A stretch of 9,550 bases of DNA from Clostridia bacterium (GCA_017520365.1 JAFXFQ010000150.1:1-9550); one strand, 5' to 3'. Numbered from the stretch's first letter, positions 1-5,844 are shown. The notes: generated from the letters alone by a model not told the origin. Numbers and translations: made by a program.

Positions 1-20
1 ATTCACCGTGAGTCGTTACA

Positions 21-52
21 TCTGTAACGGACCGTCGACGGTCCGCTACAGA
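21..52. repeat. GC-rich inverted repeat (hairpin-type intergenic repeat)
   Basis: A perfect 16-bp palindrome, GGACCGTCGACGGTCC (29-44), is extended outwards by TCTGTAAC (21-28) and GCTACAGA (45-52), giving a 32-base inverted repeat with one mismatch (27 against 46). No T-run follows on either strand, so it is a poor fit for an intrinsic terminator. A second short stem, CGTTACA (14-20) with TGTAACG (23-29), overlaps the left arm and would compete with it. The sequence ACGGACCGTCGA recurs at 85-96 in the next hairpin. I read this as a member of a small dispersed intergenic repeat family; its function is unknown. Confidence 0.65.
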
Positions 53-84
53 CACAAAGTTTTGCTGTAAATATTATTTGGTTC

Positions 85-114
85 ACGGACCGTCGAGGAC
101 GCCGGTCCCTACGA
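85..114. repeat. Second copy of the GGACCG-type hairpin repeat
   Basis: It shares ACGGACCGTCGA (85-96) exactly with 27-38. GGACCG (87-92) pairs with CGGTCC (103-108), and CG (94-95) with CG (100-101) inside the loop. The right edge is CCCTACGA (107-114), whose complement TCGTAGGG recurs at 3168-3175 beside another short repeat-like sequence. I recall elements of the form 'CGTAGGG plus variable GC-rich hairpin' as common between genes in ruminococcal genomes; that is memory, not a search result. No coding potential is visible. Confidence 0.55.
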
Positions 115-218
115 TAACGCGATTGCAAGCTCCCCGACAAACTGAAATTTGAAAGCTAAAAATAGATTAATTGTTCTAAATTTTTTCTCTTAAAAGCAAA
201 GATTTATGATTTATACAA
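115..218. other. AT-rich gap upstream of the proS promoter
   Basis: Between the hairpin repeats and the proS -35 box the sequence turns strongly AT-rich, with A- and T-tracts around 155-200 that could act as an UP-type element for RNA polymerase. I see no gene, tRNA or T-box-like structure here. The window's first 268 bases therefore hold only repeats and the promoter of proS; any gene ending to the left lies outside. Confidence 0.4.
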
Positions 219-247
219 TTGACAAACCTTTCAGTTTATTATAAAAT
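219..247 (+). promoter_or_regulatory. Sigma-A promoter of proS
   Basis: A perfect -35 TTGACA (219-224) is followed by a 17-bp spacer and TAAAAT (242-247) as -10; TATAAA at 240-245 is an alternative with a 15-bp spacer. The expected start point near 254 leaves a leader of only about 27 bases before the proS ATG. That is too short for a T-box riboswitch, the element that controls many Bacillota aminoacyl-tRNA synthetase genes. Confidence 0.75.
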
Positions 248-270
248 AAACTGATTATATATTATCTAAT

Positions 271-274
271 GAGG
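271..274 (+). promoter_or_regulatory. Shine-Dalgarno site that sets the proS start
   Basis: GAGG lies 6 bases before the ATG at 281. An in-frame ATG at 269 overlaps this site and has no ribosome-binding site of its own, so translation should begin at 281 and give a protein starting Met-Ala-Asn-Asp. Confidence 0.7.
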
Positions 275-280
275 TACATT

Positions 281-1720
281 ATGGCAAACGACAAGAAAAT
301 GGTAGATCAGATCACCTCTATGGACGAGGATTTCGCAAAGTGGTATACTGACATCTGCAAAAAAGCTGATCTTATAGATTATTCCAGCGTTAAGGGCTGC
401 ATGATCATCCGCCCCTACGGCTATGCTATCTGGGAGCTTATCCAGAAGAATCTTGACAGCCGCTTCAAGGCTACAGGTCACGAAAACGTTTATATGCCCA
501 TGTTCATTCCCGAATCCCTTCTCCAGAAGGAAAAGGATCACGTTGAGGGCTTTGCTCCCGAGGTTGCTTGGGTTACTCACGGCGGCAGCGAGCCTCTTAC
601 AGAGAAGCTCTGTGTTCGTCCCACATCAGAGACCCTCTTCTGCGAGCATTACGCTAACATCATCAAGTCCTACCGCGACCTTCCCAAGCTCTATAACCAG
701 TGGTGTAGCGTTGTTCGTTGGGAAAAGACTACCCGTCCCTTCCTCCGCTCCAGAGAGTTCCTTTGGCAGGAGGGCCACACTATGCACGCAACAGCTGCAG
801 AGGCAGAGGCAGAAACCATCCAGATGCTCAACTGCTATGCAGACTTCCACGAGAAGGATCTCGCTATCCCCGTAATCAAGGGCAGAAAGACTGAATCCGA
901 TAAGTTTGCAGGAGCCGAGGCTACCTATGCAATCGAAGCCCTTATGCACGATGGTAAGGCACTTCAGGCAGGTACATCCCACTATTTCGGCGACGGATTT
1001 GCAAAGGCATTCGACATCAAGTTTACAGATAAGGAAAACAAGCTCTGCTACCCCCACCAGACATCCTGGGGCGTTACCACCCGTATGATCGGCGGTATCA
1101 TTATGACTCACGGTGACAACAACGGTCTTGTTCTCCCCCCTGCAGTTGCCCCCATTCAGGTAGTTATCATCCCCGTTCAGCAGCACAAGGAGGGCGTTCT
1201 TGATGCGGCTTATGCCCTTCGCGACAGACTTTCCGATAAGTTCAGAGTTAAGGTCGACGACTCCGACAACAGCCCCGGATGGAAGTTCTCCGAGTACGAG
1301 ATGAAGGGTGTTCCCCTCCGTATCGAGATCGGTCCCCGTGACATCGCTGAGAACAAGTGCGTAACTGTAAAGAGAGTCAACCGCGAAAAGAACTTCGAAT
1401 CTCTTGAGAATATCGAAGAGGTAATCGCCCAGAGACTCGCAGAGGTTCGCGATGCAATGTACGAAAAGGCTCTCGCAAACCGCGAGGCAAAGACATACGA
1501 CTGCACTACCATGGATGAGATCAAGACAGCTCTCTCCGAAAAGGGTGATGGCCTCGTTATGGCAATGTGGTGCGGTGACGAGGAATGCGAGGACACAGTA
1601 AAGGCTGAGACCGGCGTCGGCAGCCGTTGCATTCCCCTTCAGCAGAGAAAGATCGCAGGCAAATGCGTATGCTGCGGCAAGGATGCAAAGCATATGGTCT
1701 GCTGGGGTATCGCATACTAA
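281..1720 (+). CDS. proS: Prolyl-tRNA synthetase, archaeal/eukaryal-type (class II, zinc-binding)
   Basis: A cytoplasmic enzyme that charges tRNA-Pro with proline using ATP. The 479 residues contain the class II core: motif 1 around 44-77 (RPYGYAIW to YMPMFIP), the substrate-binding RPTSE at 113-117, motif 2 at 146-169 (RWE, FLRSREFLWQEGHTMH) and motif 3 at 268-290 (RMIGGIIMTHGDNNGLVLPP). The anticodon-binding domain follows (about 291-400). The C-terminal extension carries Cys431, Cys436, Cys462 and Cys465, which fit a zinc site, and ends in the Tyr (479) typical of this class. The roughly 180-residue INS editing insertion of the longer bacterial ProRS (about 570 aa) is absent, so this is the short archaeal/eukaryal-like form, also found in many Clostridia. 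The start at 281 is preferred over 269 from the Shine-Dalgarno spacing. It has its own promoter and is probably transcribed alone. Codon use is strongly biased, as in rpoB, suggesting high expression. Confidence 0.97.
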   Translation: MANDKKMVDQITSMDEDFAKWYTDICKKADLIDYSSVKGCMIIRPYGYAIWELIQKNLDSRFKATGHENVYMPMFIPESLLQKEKDHVEGFAPEVAWVTHGGSEPLTEKLCVRPTSETLFCEHYANIIKSYRDLPKLYNQWCSVVRWEKTTRPFLRSREFLWQEGHTMHATAAEAEAETIQMLNCYADFHEKDLAIPVIKGRKTESDKFAGAEATYAIEALMHDGKALQAGTSHYFGDGFAKAFDIKFTDKENKLCYPHQTSWGVTTRMIGGIIMTHGDNNGLVLPPAVAPIQVVIIPVQQHKEGVLDAAYALRDRLSDKFRVKVDDSDNSPGWKFSEYEMKGVPLRIEIGPRDIAENKCVTVKRVNREKNFESLENIEEVIAQRLAEVRDAMYEKALANREAKTYDCTTMDEIKTALSEKGDGLVMAMWCGDEECEDTVKAETGVGSRCIPLQQRKIAGKCVCCGKDAKHMVCWGIAY

Positions 1721-1734
1721 TTGAGACGTCTCAA
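1721..1734. repeat. 14-bp perfect palindrome directly after the proS stop
   Basis: TTGAGACGTCTCAA begins on the base after the proS TAA. It is a perfect palindrome but has no loop or T-run, so it is unlikely to be a terminator by itself. It could be a protein-binding site or chance. A related CGTCTCA occurs at 1925-1931, just before rodA. Confidence 0.35.
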
Positions 1735-1800
1735 AACGAAAAGACCGCAAAAAACAATTACGAAAAACACTTTATCAGAAATCAAAGCAACTATTGGATG

Positions 1801-1847
1801 AAAGTCGGCGGCAATCGCCGACTTTCCCCAATTATTTATATTTTTGT
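1801..1847 (+). terminator. Probable intrinsic terminator of proS
   Basis: A perfect 10-bp stem, AAAGTCGGCG (1801-1810) with CGCCGACTTT (1816-1825), closes a GCAAT loop. The T-rich stretch does not start at once: CCCCAA comes first, then ATTATTTATATTTTTG. The stem is strong but the U-tract is imperfect, so read-through into rodA is possible. Confidence 0.6.
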
Positions 1848-1855
1848 GCTATAGC
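1847..1855 (+). promoter_or_regulatory. Weak candidate extended -10 promoter for rodA
   Basis: TGTGCTATA (1845-1853) is identical to the extended -10 of the sulP promoter (3891-3899), giving TGC plus TATAGC here. I see no acceptable -35 box. Other TTGACT hexamers at 1900-1905 and 1919-1924 lack a -10 at a usable distance, or would start transcription on top of the ribosome-binding site. If this promoter is used, the rodA leader would be about 100 bases and contain the pairing segments AGCCG (1853-1857)/CGGCT (1896-1900) and CCGA (1877-1880)/TCGG (1889-1892). Confidence 0.25.
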
Positions 1856-1946
1856 CGACCCGCACCTCTCCCGGTACCGAGTACAGCTTCGGATGCGGCT
1901 TGACTATTCTGCACTGATTTGACTCGTCTCAGTGATCTGTTAAGAA

Positions 1947-1951
1947 AGGAG
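1947..1951 (+). promoter_or_regulatory. Shine-Dalgarno site that sets the rodA TTG start
   Basis: AGGAG, within AGAAAGGAG, lies 7 bases before TTG at 1959. The next in-frame ATG (1992) has no comparable site, so the TTG start is preferred. Confidence 0.7.
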
Positions 1952-1958
1952 TGATCAT

Positions 1959-3083
1959 TTGAAGGAGTTTTCCGTTTCATTCAAGGAAAAAATGAAATCC
2001 ATTGATTTCGTTGTTTTGTTTTCGGTTCTCGGAATGAATATTCTTTCCCTGATCATTCTTGCATCGGCCGCAAACGAGATCGGTTCAAGATACCTCCTTG
2101 TGCAAACAATTGCCTCAGTTCTCGGCATATTCCTTATGTTCACAATTTCCTTTCTCGATTATGACAAGATAATCAAGAAATACGGTGTGTGGATATTTGC
2201 TGTCTGTGTGCTGTTTATGATAACCGTGGTTCTGTTTGGCGAAGGCGATCAGGGCAACAAGGCATGGCTGAGAATCCCCGGCTTTCCATTTGACATTCAG
2301 CCGTCGGAATACTGCAAGTTTCTTTTCATAATCACCTTTGCCTCTCACATCAAAAGAGTAAAGGATAACATCAACCACCCGAAAAACGTGATCTCCCTTG
2401 CACTTCATGCCGGTATCATCTGCGGTCTTGTGCTTATGACGGGCGACCTTGGCTCCACCCTTGTTTATTTCGGCATCGTGGGCATTATGCTTCTCGTCGG
2501 CGGTCTTTCAGTTTGGTATTTCATCGGAGTTGCGGCGGTGATCGTTATTGCATCCCCGGTGCTGTGGAACTCCCTTTCCGAGCTGAGACAGCAGCGAATC
2601 ATATGCGGCTTCAATCCTGAGCTTGATCCCCTCGGCTACGGATTTCAGGCCCTTGGCTCACGCAGTGCCATTGCGGCGGGCGGTTTTCTCGGCAGCGGAT
2701 TTTTCGGCGGTATTGTATACCCAACGATCCACTCTAACTTTGCCGACTTTATTTTTGCAACTCTTGCCGAAAAGTTCGGCTTCTTCGGCTGCTTTGCCTA
2801 TATGACCCTTATGGGCATACTCATTGTCCGCCTTTTGTGGATCGCAAGGATCGCGAGAAAGGACTACGGCGCTTATATGTGCATGGGCGTTGTGGCGATA
2901 CTTGTCTTTCAGACCCTTGAAAATATAGGAATGTGCCTTGCAATGCTGCCCGTTGTCGGTATAACGCTTCCCTTCCTCTCCTATGGCGGCTCCTCGGTTC
3001 TTGCAATGTATATGCTTGTGGGGCTGATACAAAGTATCAAAAGTCACAACCGTAAATATTTCTTCGAAAGAGAAAAAGCTTGA
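1959..3083 (+). CDS. rodA: SEDS-family peptidoglycan glycosyltransferase, RodA-like
   Basis: An integral membrane protein of 374 residues with many hydrophobic segments and no signal peptide. SEDS proteins polymerise lipid II into glycan strands and work with a class B penicillin-binding protein; RodA serves the elongation (Rod) machinery, FtsW division and SpoVE sporulation. Family hallmarks are GNKAWLRIPGF with Trp103, the QPSE box at 114-117, TGDLGSTLV at 161-169, SNFADFIFA at 259-267 with Asp263 at the position of the essential extracellular Asp of RodA, and the C-terminal signature IGMCLAMLPVVGITLPFLSYGGSS (323-346). The length and the HSxxxDFIFA motif favour RodA over FtsW, but paralogues are hard to separate without a tree. 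The start is TTG, set by a good Shine-Dalgarno site. A strong terminator follows at once, so the gene is probably monocistronic. No mreBCD or penicillin-binding protein gene lies nearby in this window. Confidence 0.88.
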   Translation: MKEFSVSFKEKMKSIDFVVLFSVLGMNILSLIILASAANEIGSRYLLVQTIASVLGIFLMFTISFLDYDKIIKKYGVWIFAVCVLFMITVVLFGEGDQGNKAWLRIPGFPFDIQPSEYCKFLFIITFASHIKRVKDNINHPKNVISLALHAGIICGLVLMTGDLGSTLVYFGIVGIMLLVGGLSVWYFIGVAAVIVIASPVLWNSLSELRQQRIICGFNPELDPLGYGFQALGSRSAIAAGGFLGSGFFGGIVYPTIHSNFADFIFATLAEKFGFFGCFAYMTLMGILIVRLLWIARIARKDYGAYMCMGVVAILVFQTLENIGMCLAMLPVVGITLPFLSYGGSSVLAMYMLVGLIQSIKSHNRKYFFEREKA

Positions 3084-3087
3084 TATC

Positions 3088-3120
3088 AAAGACAGCTGCA
3101 TCCGCGGCTGTCTTTTTCTT
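3088..3120 (+). terminator. Intrinsic terminator of rodA
   Basis: A 12-bp stem, AAAGACAGCTGC (3088-3099) with GCGGCTGTCTTT (3104-3115) including one U-G pair, closes an ATCC loop and runs into a T-tract (TTTTTCTT). It starts 4 bases after the rodA stop codon. Confidence 0.9.
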
Positions 3121-3130
3121 ATGATGAGTA

Positions 3131-3190
3131 CCCGACAAATCAGAGCTTGAATGGAATTGCCACGCAGTCGTAGGGGATGCATATACACCT
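3131..3190. repeat. Degenerate intergenic repeat remnant
   Basis: TCGTAGGG (3168-3175) matches the complement of 107-114 in the left-hand repeat, and CCCGACAAA (3131-3139) matches 133-141. GGGGATGCATATACACC resembles one arm of a hairpin whose other arm is lost or decayed (ATGCAT palindrome at 3177-3182). The matches are short and homology is suggestive only. Confidence 0.35.
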
Positions 3191-3216
3191 CTTTATTCCC
3201 TGATTACCAAAAAGTA

Positions 3217-3259
3217 ATAGTACCATATCTGAACCATTTCGATTATAATGATAGTACCA
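3217..3259 (+). promoter_or_regulatory. mecA promoter with flanking direct repeats (candidate operator)
   Basis: A perfect -10 TATAAT lies at 3244-3249. The hexamer 17 bp upstream (TACCAT, 3221-3226) is a poor -35, which suggests help from an activator or weak basal activity. ATAGTACCA occurs at 3217-3225, covering the -35 position, and again at 3251-3259, covering the expected start point; 11 of 13 bases match over the wider blocks. The 34-bp spacing is close to three helical turns. A regulator bound at both sites would sit across the promoter. The operator role is inference. Confidence 0.5.
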
Positions 3260-3278
3260 CAAGTTAAAGGAGATTTAT

Positions 3279-3800
3279 ATGGACGTTATAGAGATCGGCT
3301 CCGCTCAGCTGATTTTCGTTCTCGACAAGAGCGATATGATAAAATACGCCATTGACTCGGCCGGAGATTCCTCCCGTATGAGGGAGAGTTTTAATAAGAT
3401 CATATCCGATCTCGGTATAAGCCGTAATTTTTCCAAAGACGTGCTTGTGCAGATCTTTGAATCCAAAAGCGGAGGCTGCGAAATGTTCGTAACAAAGCTC
3501 CCCGACAGTATTGGTCTTATAAACGTCGCCGATGAGAAGGACAGCTCCTACATATATCTGTTCAAAAGCCTGTCAGATCTTCTGGAATGCTGTAATATGC
3601 TCGCCGCAAGGAATGTAACGGGCGGACACGTATATGCAGAGACAAAAAGCAGGTATTATTATCTGATGATCTCCGATGATTACAGATACCTTGGCGAATT
3701 CGGGGCTGTGCGGTGCAAGGAATCTGTCAGGGAATACCTGCAGGAGCACTGCACCCTGATTTCCGAGAGAGCTGTGGAGCAGCTATCGGCACTTGTTTGA
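3279..3800 (+). CDS. mecA: MecA-family Clp protease adaptor
   Basis: A small soluble protein of 173 residues, shorter than Bacillus MecA (about 218 aa). In the family, the N-terminal domain binds substrates such as ComK in Bacillus and the C-terminal domain binds and assembles the ClpC unfoldase, feeding proteins to ClpP. The sequence follows the family pattern: an N-terminal domain (1-75) opening MDVIEIGSAQ, with DVLVQIFESKSGGCEMFVTK at 54-73, a short linker, then a C-terminal domain (about 91-170) with YLFKSLSDLLECCNML, a YYYLM strand at 126-130, EFG at 140-142, and a YLQEH segment near 153-157 before the final helix. Identification is by pattern recognition; overall identity looks low. AAAGGAG (3266-3272) lies 6 bases before the ATG. 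It stands alone between a promoter and a terminator. Substrates in this organism are unknown; competence control should not be assumed. Confidence 0.8.
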   Translation: MDVIEIGSAQLIFVLDKSDMIKYAIDSAGDSSRMRESFNKIISDLGISRNFSKDVLVQIFESKSGGCEMFVTKLPDSIGLINVADEKDSSYIYLFKSLSDLLECCNMLAARNVTGGHVYAETKSRYYYLMISDDYRYLGEFGAVRCKESVREYLQEHCTLISERAVEQLSALV

Positions 3801-3806
3801 TATTTT

Positions 3807-3860
3807 GAAGCAGACGACGAAAATCGCTTAAAAATCGCCGTCTGCTTCCTTTTATTTTAG
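3807..3860 (+). terminator. Intrinsic terminator of mecA
   Basis: GAAGCAGACG (3807-3816) pairs with CGTCTGCTTC (3839-3848); after one mismatch CGA (3818-3820) pairs with TCG (3835-3837). The loop is A-rich and the stem is followed by CTTTTATTTTAG. An A-rich loop of this size is acceptable for an intrinsic terminator. Confidence 0.85.
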
Positions 3861-3872
3861 TAATTGTTATCA

Positions 3873-3901
3873 TTTACATTTATACTGCCTTGTGCTATAC
3901 T
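3873..3901 (+). promoter_or_regulatory. Sigma-A promoter of sulP
   Basis: TTTACA (3873-3878), a 17-bp spacer and TATACT (3896-3901), with an extended -10 TGC (3893-3895). The expected leader is about 30 bases. TATACTGC occurs twice, at 3881-3888 in the spacer and at 3896-3903 over the -10, 15 bp apart. Confidence 0.75.
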
Positions 3902-3924
3902 GCATTTGTAAAAAAACAGTAAAC

Positions 3925-3930
3925 GAGGAG
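3925..3930 (+). promoter_or_regulatory. Shine-Dalgarno site that sets the sulP GTG start
   Basis: GAGGAG lies 7 bases before GTG at 3938, fixing that codon as the start. Confidence 0.7.
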
Positions 3931-3937
3931 AAACGTT

Positions 3938-5407
3938 GTGAAAAAGTTTTATCTCAAGCCAAAGCTCTTTTCTACCCTCAAGGGTTACACGGGCGCACAG
4001 CTTCTGAAGGACTGCATTGCCGGTCTTATCGTCGCGATCATCGCCCTTCCTCTTTCCATAGCTCTCGCTCTCGCTTCAGGTGTTGAGCCCGCCTGCGGTA
4101 TATACACTGCAATTGCGGCAGGATTCATCGTATCCCTGCTGGGAGGCAGCCGAGTTCAGATCGCAGGCCCCACTGCGGCATTTGCAACTATTGTTGCAGG
4201 TATCGTTGCCACCCAGGGTATGGACGGCCTTTTTATTGCAACTGTTCTTGCAGGCATCATGCTTGTGCTTATGGGTATCTTCAAATTTGGTGCTCTTATC
4301 AAATTCGTGCCTTATACGATCACAACCGGCTTTACCGCAGGTATTGCAGTTACCATCCTTATCGGTCAGATCAAGGATTTTCTCGGTCTTACCTACGGCG
4401 AGGGAGTAAAACCTGTTGAGACCTTTGAAAAGGTTGAGGCAAATATCGCTCATATCGGCACCTTTTCCTGGCAGGCACTTGTTGTCGGTGCTGTATGCCT
4501 TGCAATTCTTATTATCTACCCCAGACTTGAAAAAAAAGTCCCCCCTTCACTTATCGCCGTTATAGTGGGTGCTGTAATGGTGGCATTTATCCCCGGCTTT
4601 CAGGAGAATGTTTATACTATAGGCGATCTTTATACGATCCCCTCCGGACTTCCTAAGGTAGACCTTGGTGCAATGGACTTCAGCTTCCAAAAGATCACAG
4701 CAGTTCTTCCCGATGCTTTTACAATAGCCATTCTTGCGGCTATTGAGTCACTTCTCTCCTGCGTCGTTGCAGACAGTATGGTAAACTCACGCCACAACTC
4801 CAATGCTGAGCTTGTAGCTCAGGGAGTTGGTAATATCGCATCAGTGTTCTTCGGCGGTATTCCCGCAACAGGCGCAATTGCCAGAACTGCGGCAAACGCA
4901 AAAAACGGAGGCAGAACACCTGTCGCAGGTATGGTCCACGCTGTTGTTCTTTTCCTTGTTCTCATGTTCCTTATGCCCTATGCGGCGCTCATCCCAATGC
5001 CTGCAATTGCGGCTATCCTCTTTATGGTTGCTTATAACATGAGCGAGTGGAAGAGATTCGTCAGAGTTATCAAAACAGCTCCCAAGAGCGATATCATCAT
5101 AATGGTCATCACCTTCCTTCTCACTGTAATATTTGACCTTGTTATCGCTATTGAGGTAGGTATGCTCCTTGCAGCTCTCCTCTTTATGAAGAGAATGAGC
5201 GAGGAAAGCGAGGTCTCCAGCTGGAAATACGTTGACAGCGAAAACGATACGGACAGCCTTGACCTTAAGGACGTACCCAAGGACGTCCGCGTTTACGAGG
5301 TATCAGGTCCCCTCTTCTTCGGCGACGCAGACAAGATACTCTCAATTACCTTCACTGGACTACACAAAGTGCCTTATTCTCAGAATGAGAGGTGTTCCCT
5401 CTGTTGA
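3938..5407 (+). CDS. SulP-family anion transporter, STAS domain cut by frameshift
   Basis: A multi-pass inner-membrane transporter. SulP proteins carry sulfate, bicarbonate or dicarboxylates, usually with a cytoplasmic STAS domain at the C-terminus; the substrate cannot be told here. The transport domain is complete: LKDCIAGLIVAIIALPLSIALALASG (23-48), GPTAAFATIV at 77-86, GFTAGIAVTILIGQIKDFLG at 131-150, AAIESLLSCVVADSM at 267-281, and NSRHNSNAELVAQGVGNIASVFFGGIPATGAIARTAAN (283-320). Hydrophobic segments continue to about residue 417. The STAS domain begins near 449 (VRVYEVSGPLFFGDADK) but leaves the family pattern after about residue 472 and ends at a TGA (489 aa). The rest of the STAS domain is intact in the next frame (5358-5600). 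Dropping one G at 5357-5358 would restore a protein of about 553 aa, the usual family length. It could be a sequencing error, a recent mutation or, less likely, recoding. Confidence 0.9.
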   Translation: MKKFYLKPKLFSTLKGYTGAQLLKDCIAGLIVAIIALPLSIALALASGVEPACGIYTAIAAGFIVSLLGGSRVQIAGPTAAFATIVAGIVATQGMDGLFIATVLAGIMLVLMGIFKFGALIKFVPYTITTGFTAGIAVTILIGQIKDFLGLTYGEGVKPVETFEKVEANIAHIGTFSWQALVVGAVCLAILIIYPRLEKKVPPSLIAVIVGAVMVAFIPGFQENVYTIGDLYTIPSGLPKVDLGAMDFSFQKITAVLPDAFTIAILAAIESLLSCVVADSMVNSRHNSNAELVAQGVGNIASVFFGGIPATGAIARTAANAKNGGRTPVAGMVHAVVLFLVLMFLMPYAALIPMPAIAAILFMVAYNMSEWKRFVRVIKTAPKSDIIIMVITFLLTVIFDLVIAIEVGMLLAALLFMKRMSEESEVSSWKYVDSENDTDSLDLKDVPKDVRVYEVSGPLFFGDADKILSITFTGLHKVPYSQNERCSLC

Positions 5408-5600
5408 TGCAACTGCCATGAACGCCCTCGAGGATCTTCTCAAAAAGTGCCGTGAAAAGAACGTGAGACTCATCCTCTCCCACGTTAATCCCCACCCTAT
5501 GAAGGTAATGAAGCGCTCGGGCTTCTACAAGTCTGTAGGTGCTGAAAACTTCTGCGATCATATAGACAAGGCTCTTGATGCCTCTACGATCAATAGGTAA
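5358..5600 (+). pseudogene. Out-of-frame 3' part of the SulP STAS domain
   Basis: Read from GAC at 5358, this frame gives DYTKCLILRMRGVPSVDATAMNAL, followed by the remainder of a STAS domain, to TAA at 5598-5600. The LILRMRGVPSVDATA segment is the classic STAS strand-and-loop, including the Ser/Asp region that is phosphorylated in anti-sigma-factor antagonists. It directly continues the family pattern interrupted in the upstream frame. The frame is open further upstream (to about 5232), but there it does not resemble STAS, and no Shine-Dalgarno site marks a separate start; ATG at 5385 falls inside the domain. I therefore treat it as the displaced end of the transporter gene, not an independent gene. 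The absence of any other damage argues that the shift is recent or an error. Confidence 0.75.
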
Positions 5601-5622
5601 ATATCTGACCCTTAATAAACAC

Positions 5623-5654
5623 AAAAGGCTCCCGTCACATCGGGAGTCTTTTTC
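5623..5654 (+). terminator. Intrinsic terminator of sulP
   Basis: GGCTCCCG (5627-5634) pairs with CGGGAGTC (5641-5648), including one G-U pair, around a TCACAT loop. AAAA lies before the stem and TTTTT after it. Confidence 0.9.
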
Positions 5655-5816
5655 ATTGCATTACACCACCGCCTTTTTTCGAAAAGTCCTTCTGCAAGCT
5701 AACCTTTGCTTAAATTTACACTTTATTTACATTTTAATTTTTTGTTAACTTTTAGAAAATAAATTGCAAATTGAAGTGAAATAAATAAATATTTTCCCAA
5801 AAATTCCTTAATATGC
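5655..5816. other. AT-rich gap upstream of the rpoB promoter
   Basis: There is no gene here. The stretch is strongly AT-rich, with A/T tracts that could act as an UP element for a highly expressed gene. A short hairpin, CTTTT/AAAAG with a TTCG loop, lies near 5675-5686, and CCTTTTTTCGA (5672-5682) recurs exactly in the rpoB leader at 5918-5928. TTTACA occurs at 5715-5720 and 5726-5731 without a convincing -10. Confidence 0.4.
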
Positions 5817-5844
5817 TTGACATTTGCTGAGATTAGTATATAAT
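5817..5844 (+). promoter_or_regulatory. Near-consensus sigma-A promoter of rpoB
   Basis: Perfect TTGACA (5817-5822) and perfect TATAAT (5839-5844) are separated by 16 bp, one short of the optimum. The start point should be near 5851, giving a leader of about 140 bases. This is the strongest promoter in the window. An 11-bp inverted repeat (5820-5830 and 5869-5879) brackets the -10 and start point. Confidence 0.85.

Noticed and set aside
21..52. Hairpin as terminator of an upstream gene
   Set aside because: The stem is strong but no T-run follows on either strand, and it shares sequence with a second hairpin, which fits a repeat better.
1..268. T-box riboswitch upstream of proS
   Set aside because: A consensus promoter at 219-247 leaves too short a leader, and I see no T-box sequence or terminator/antiterminator pair.
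269..280. Upstream ATG giving a four-residue longer ProRS
   Set aside because: The ATG overlaps the GAGG that serves the ATG at 281 and has no Shine-Dalgarno site of its own.
626..1750. Long open frame of 374 codons on the minus strand across proS
   Set aside because: It lies wholly antisense to a well-conserved synthetase, is Cys/Val/Leu-rich in a way typical of an antisense shadow of biased codons, and shows no recognisable domain or ribosome-binding site.
5232..5357. Independent gene in the frame that carries the STAS remainder
   Set aside because: The upstream part of this frame is not STAS-like and lacks a ribosome-binding site, while the other frame matches the family through about 5356.
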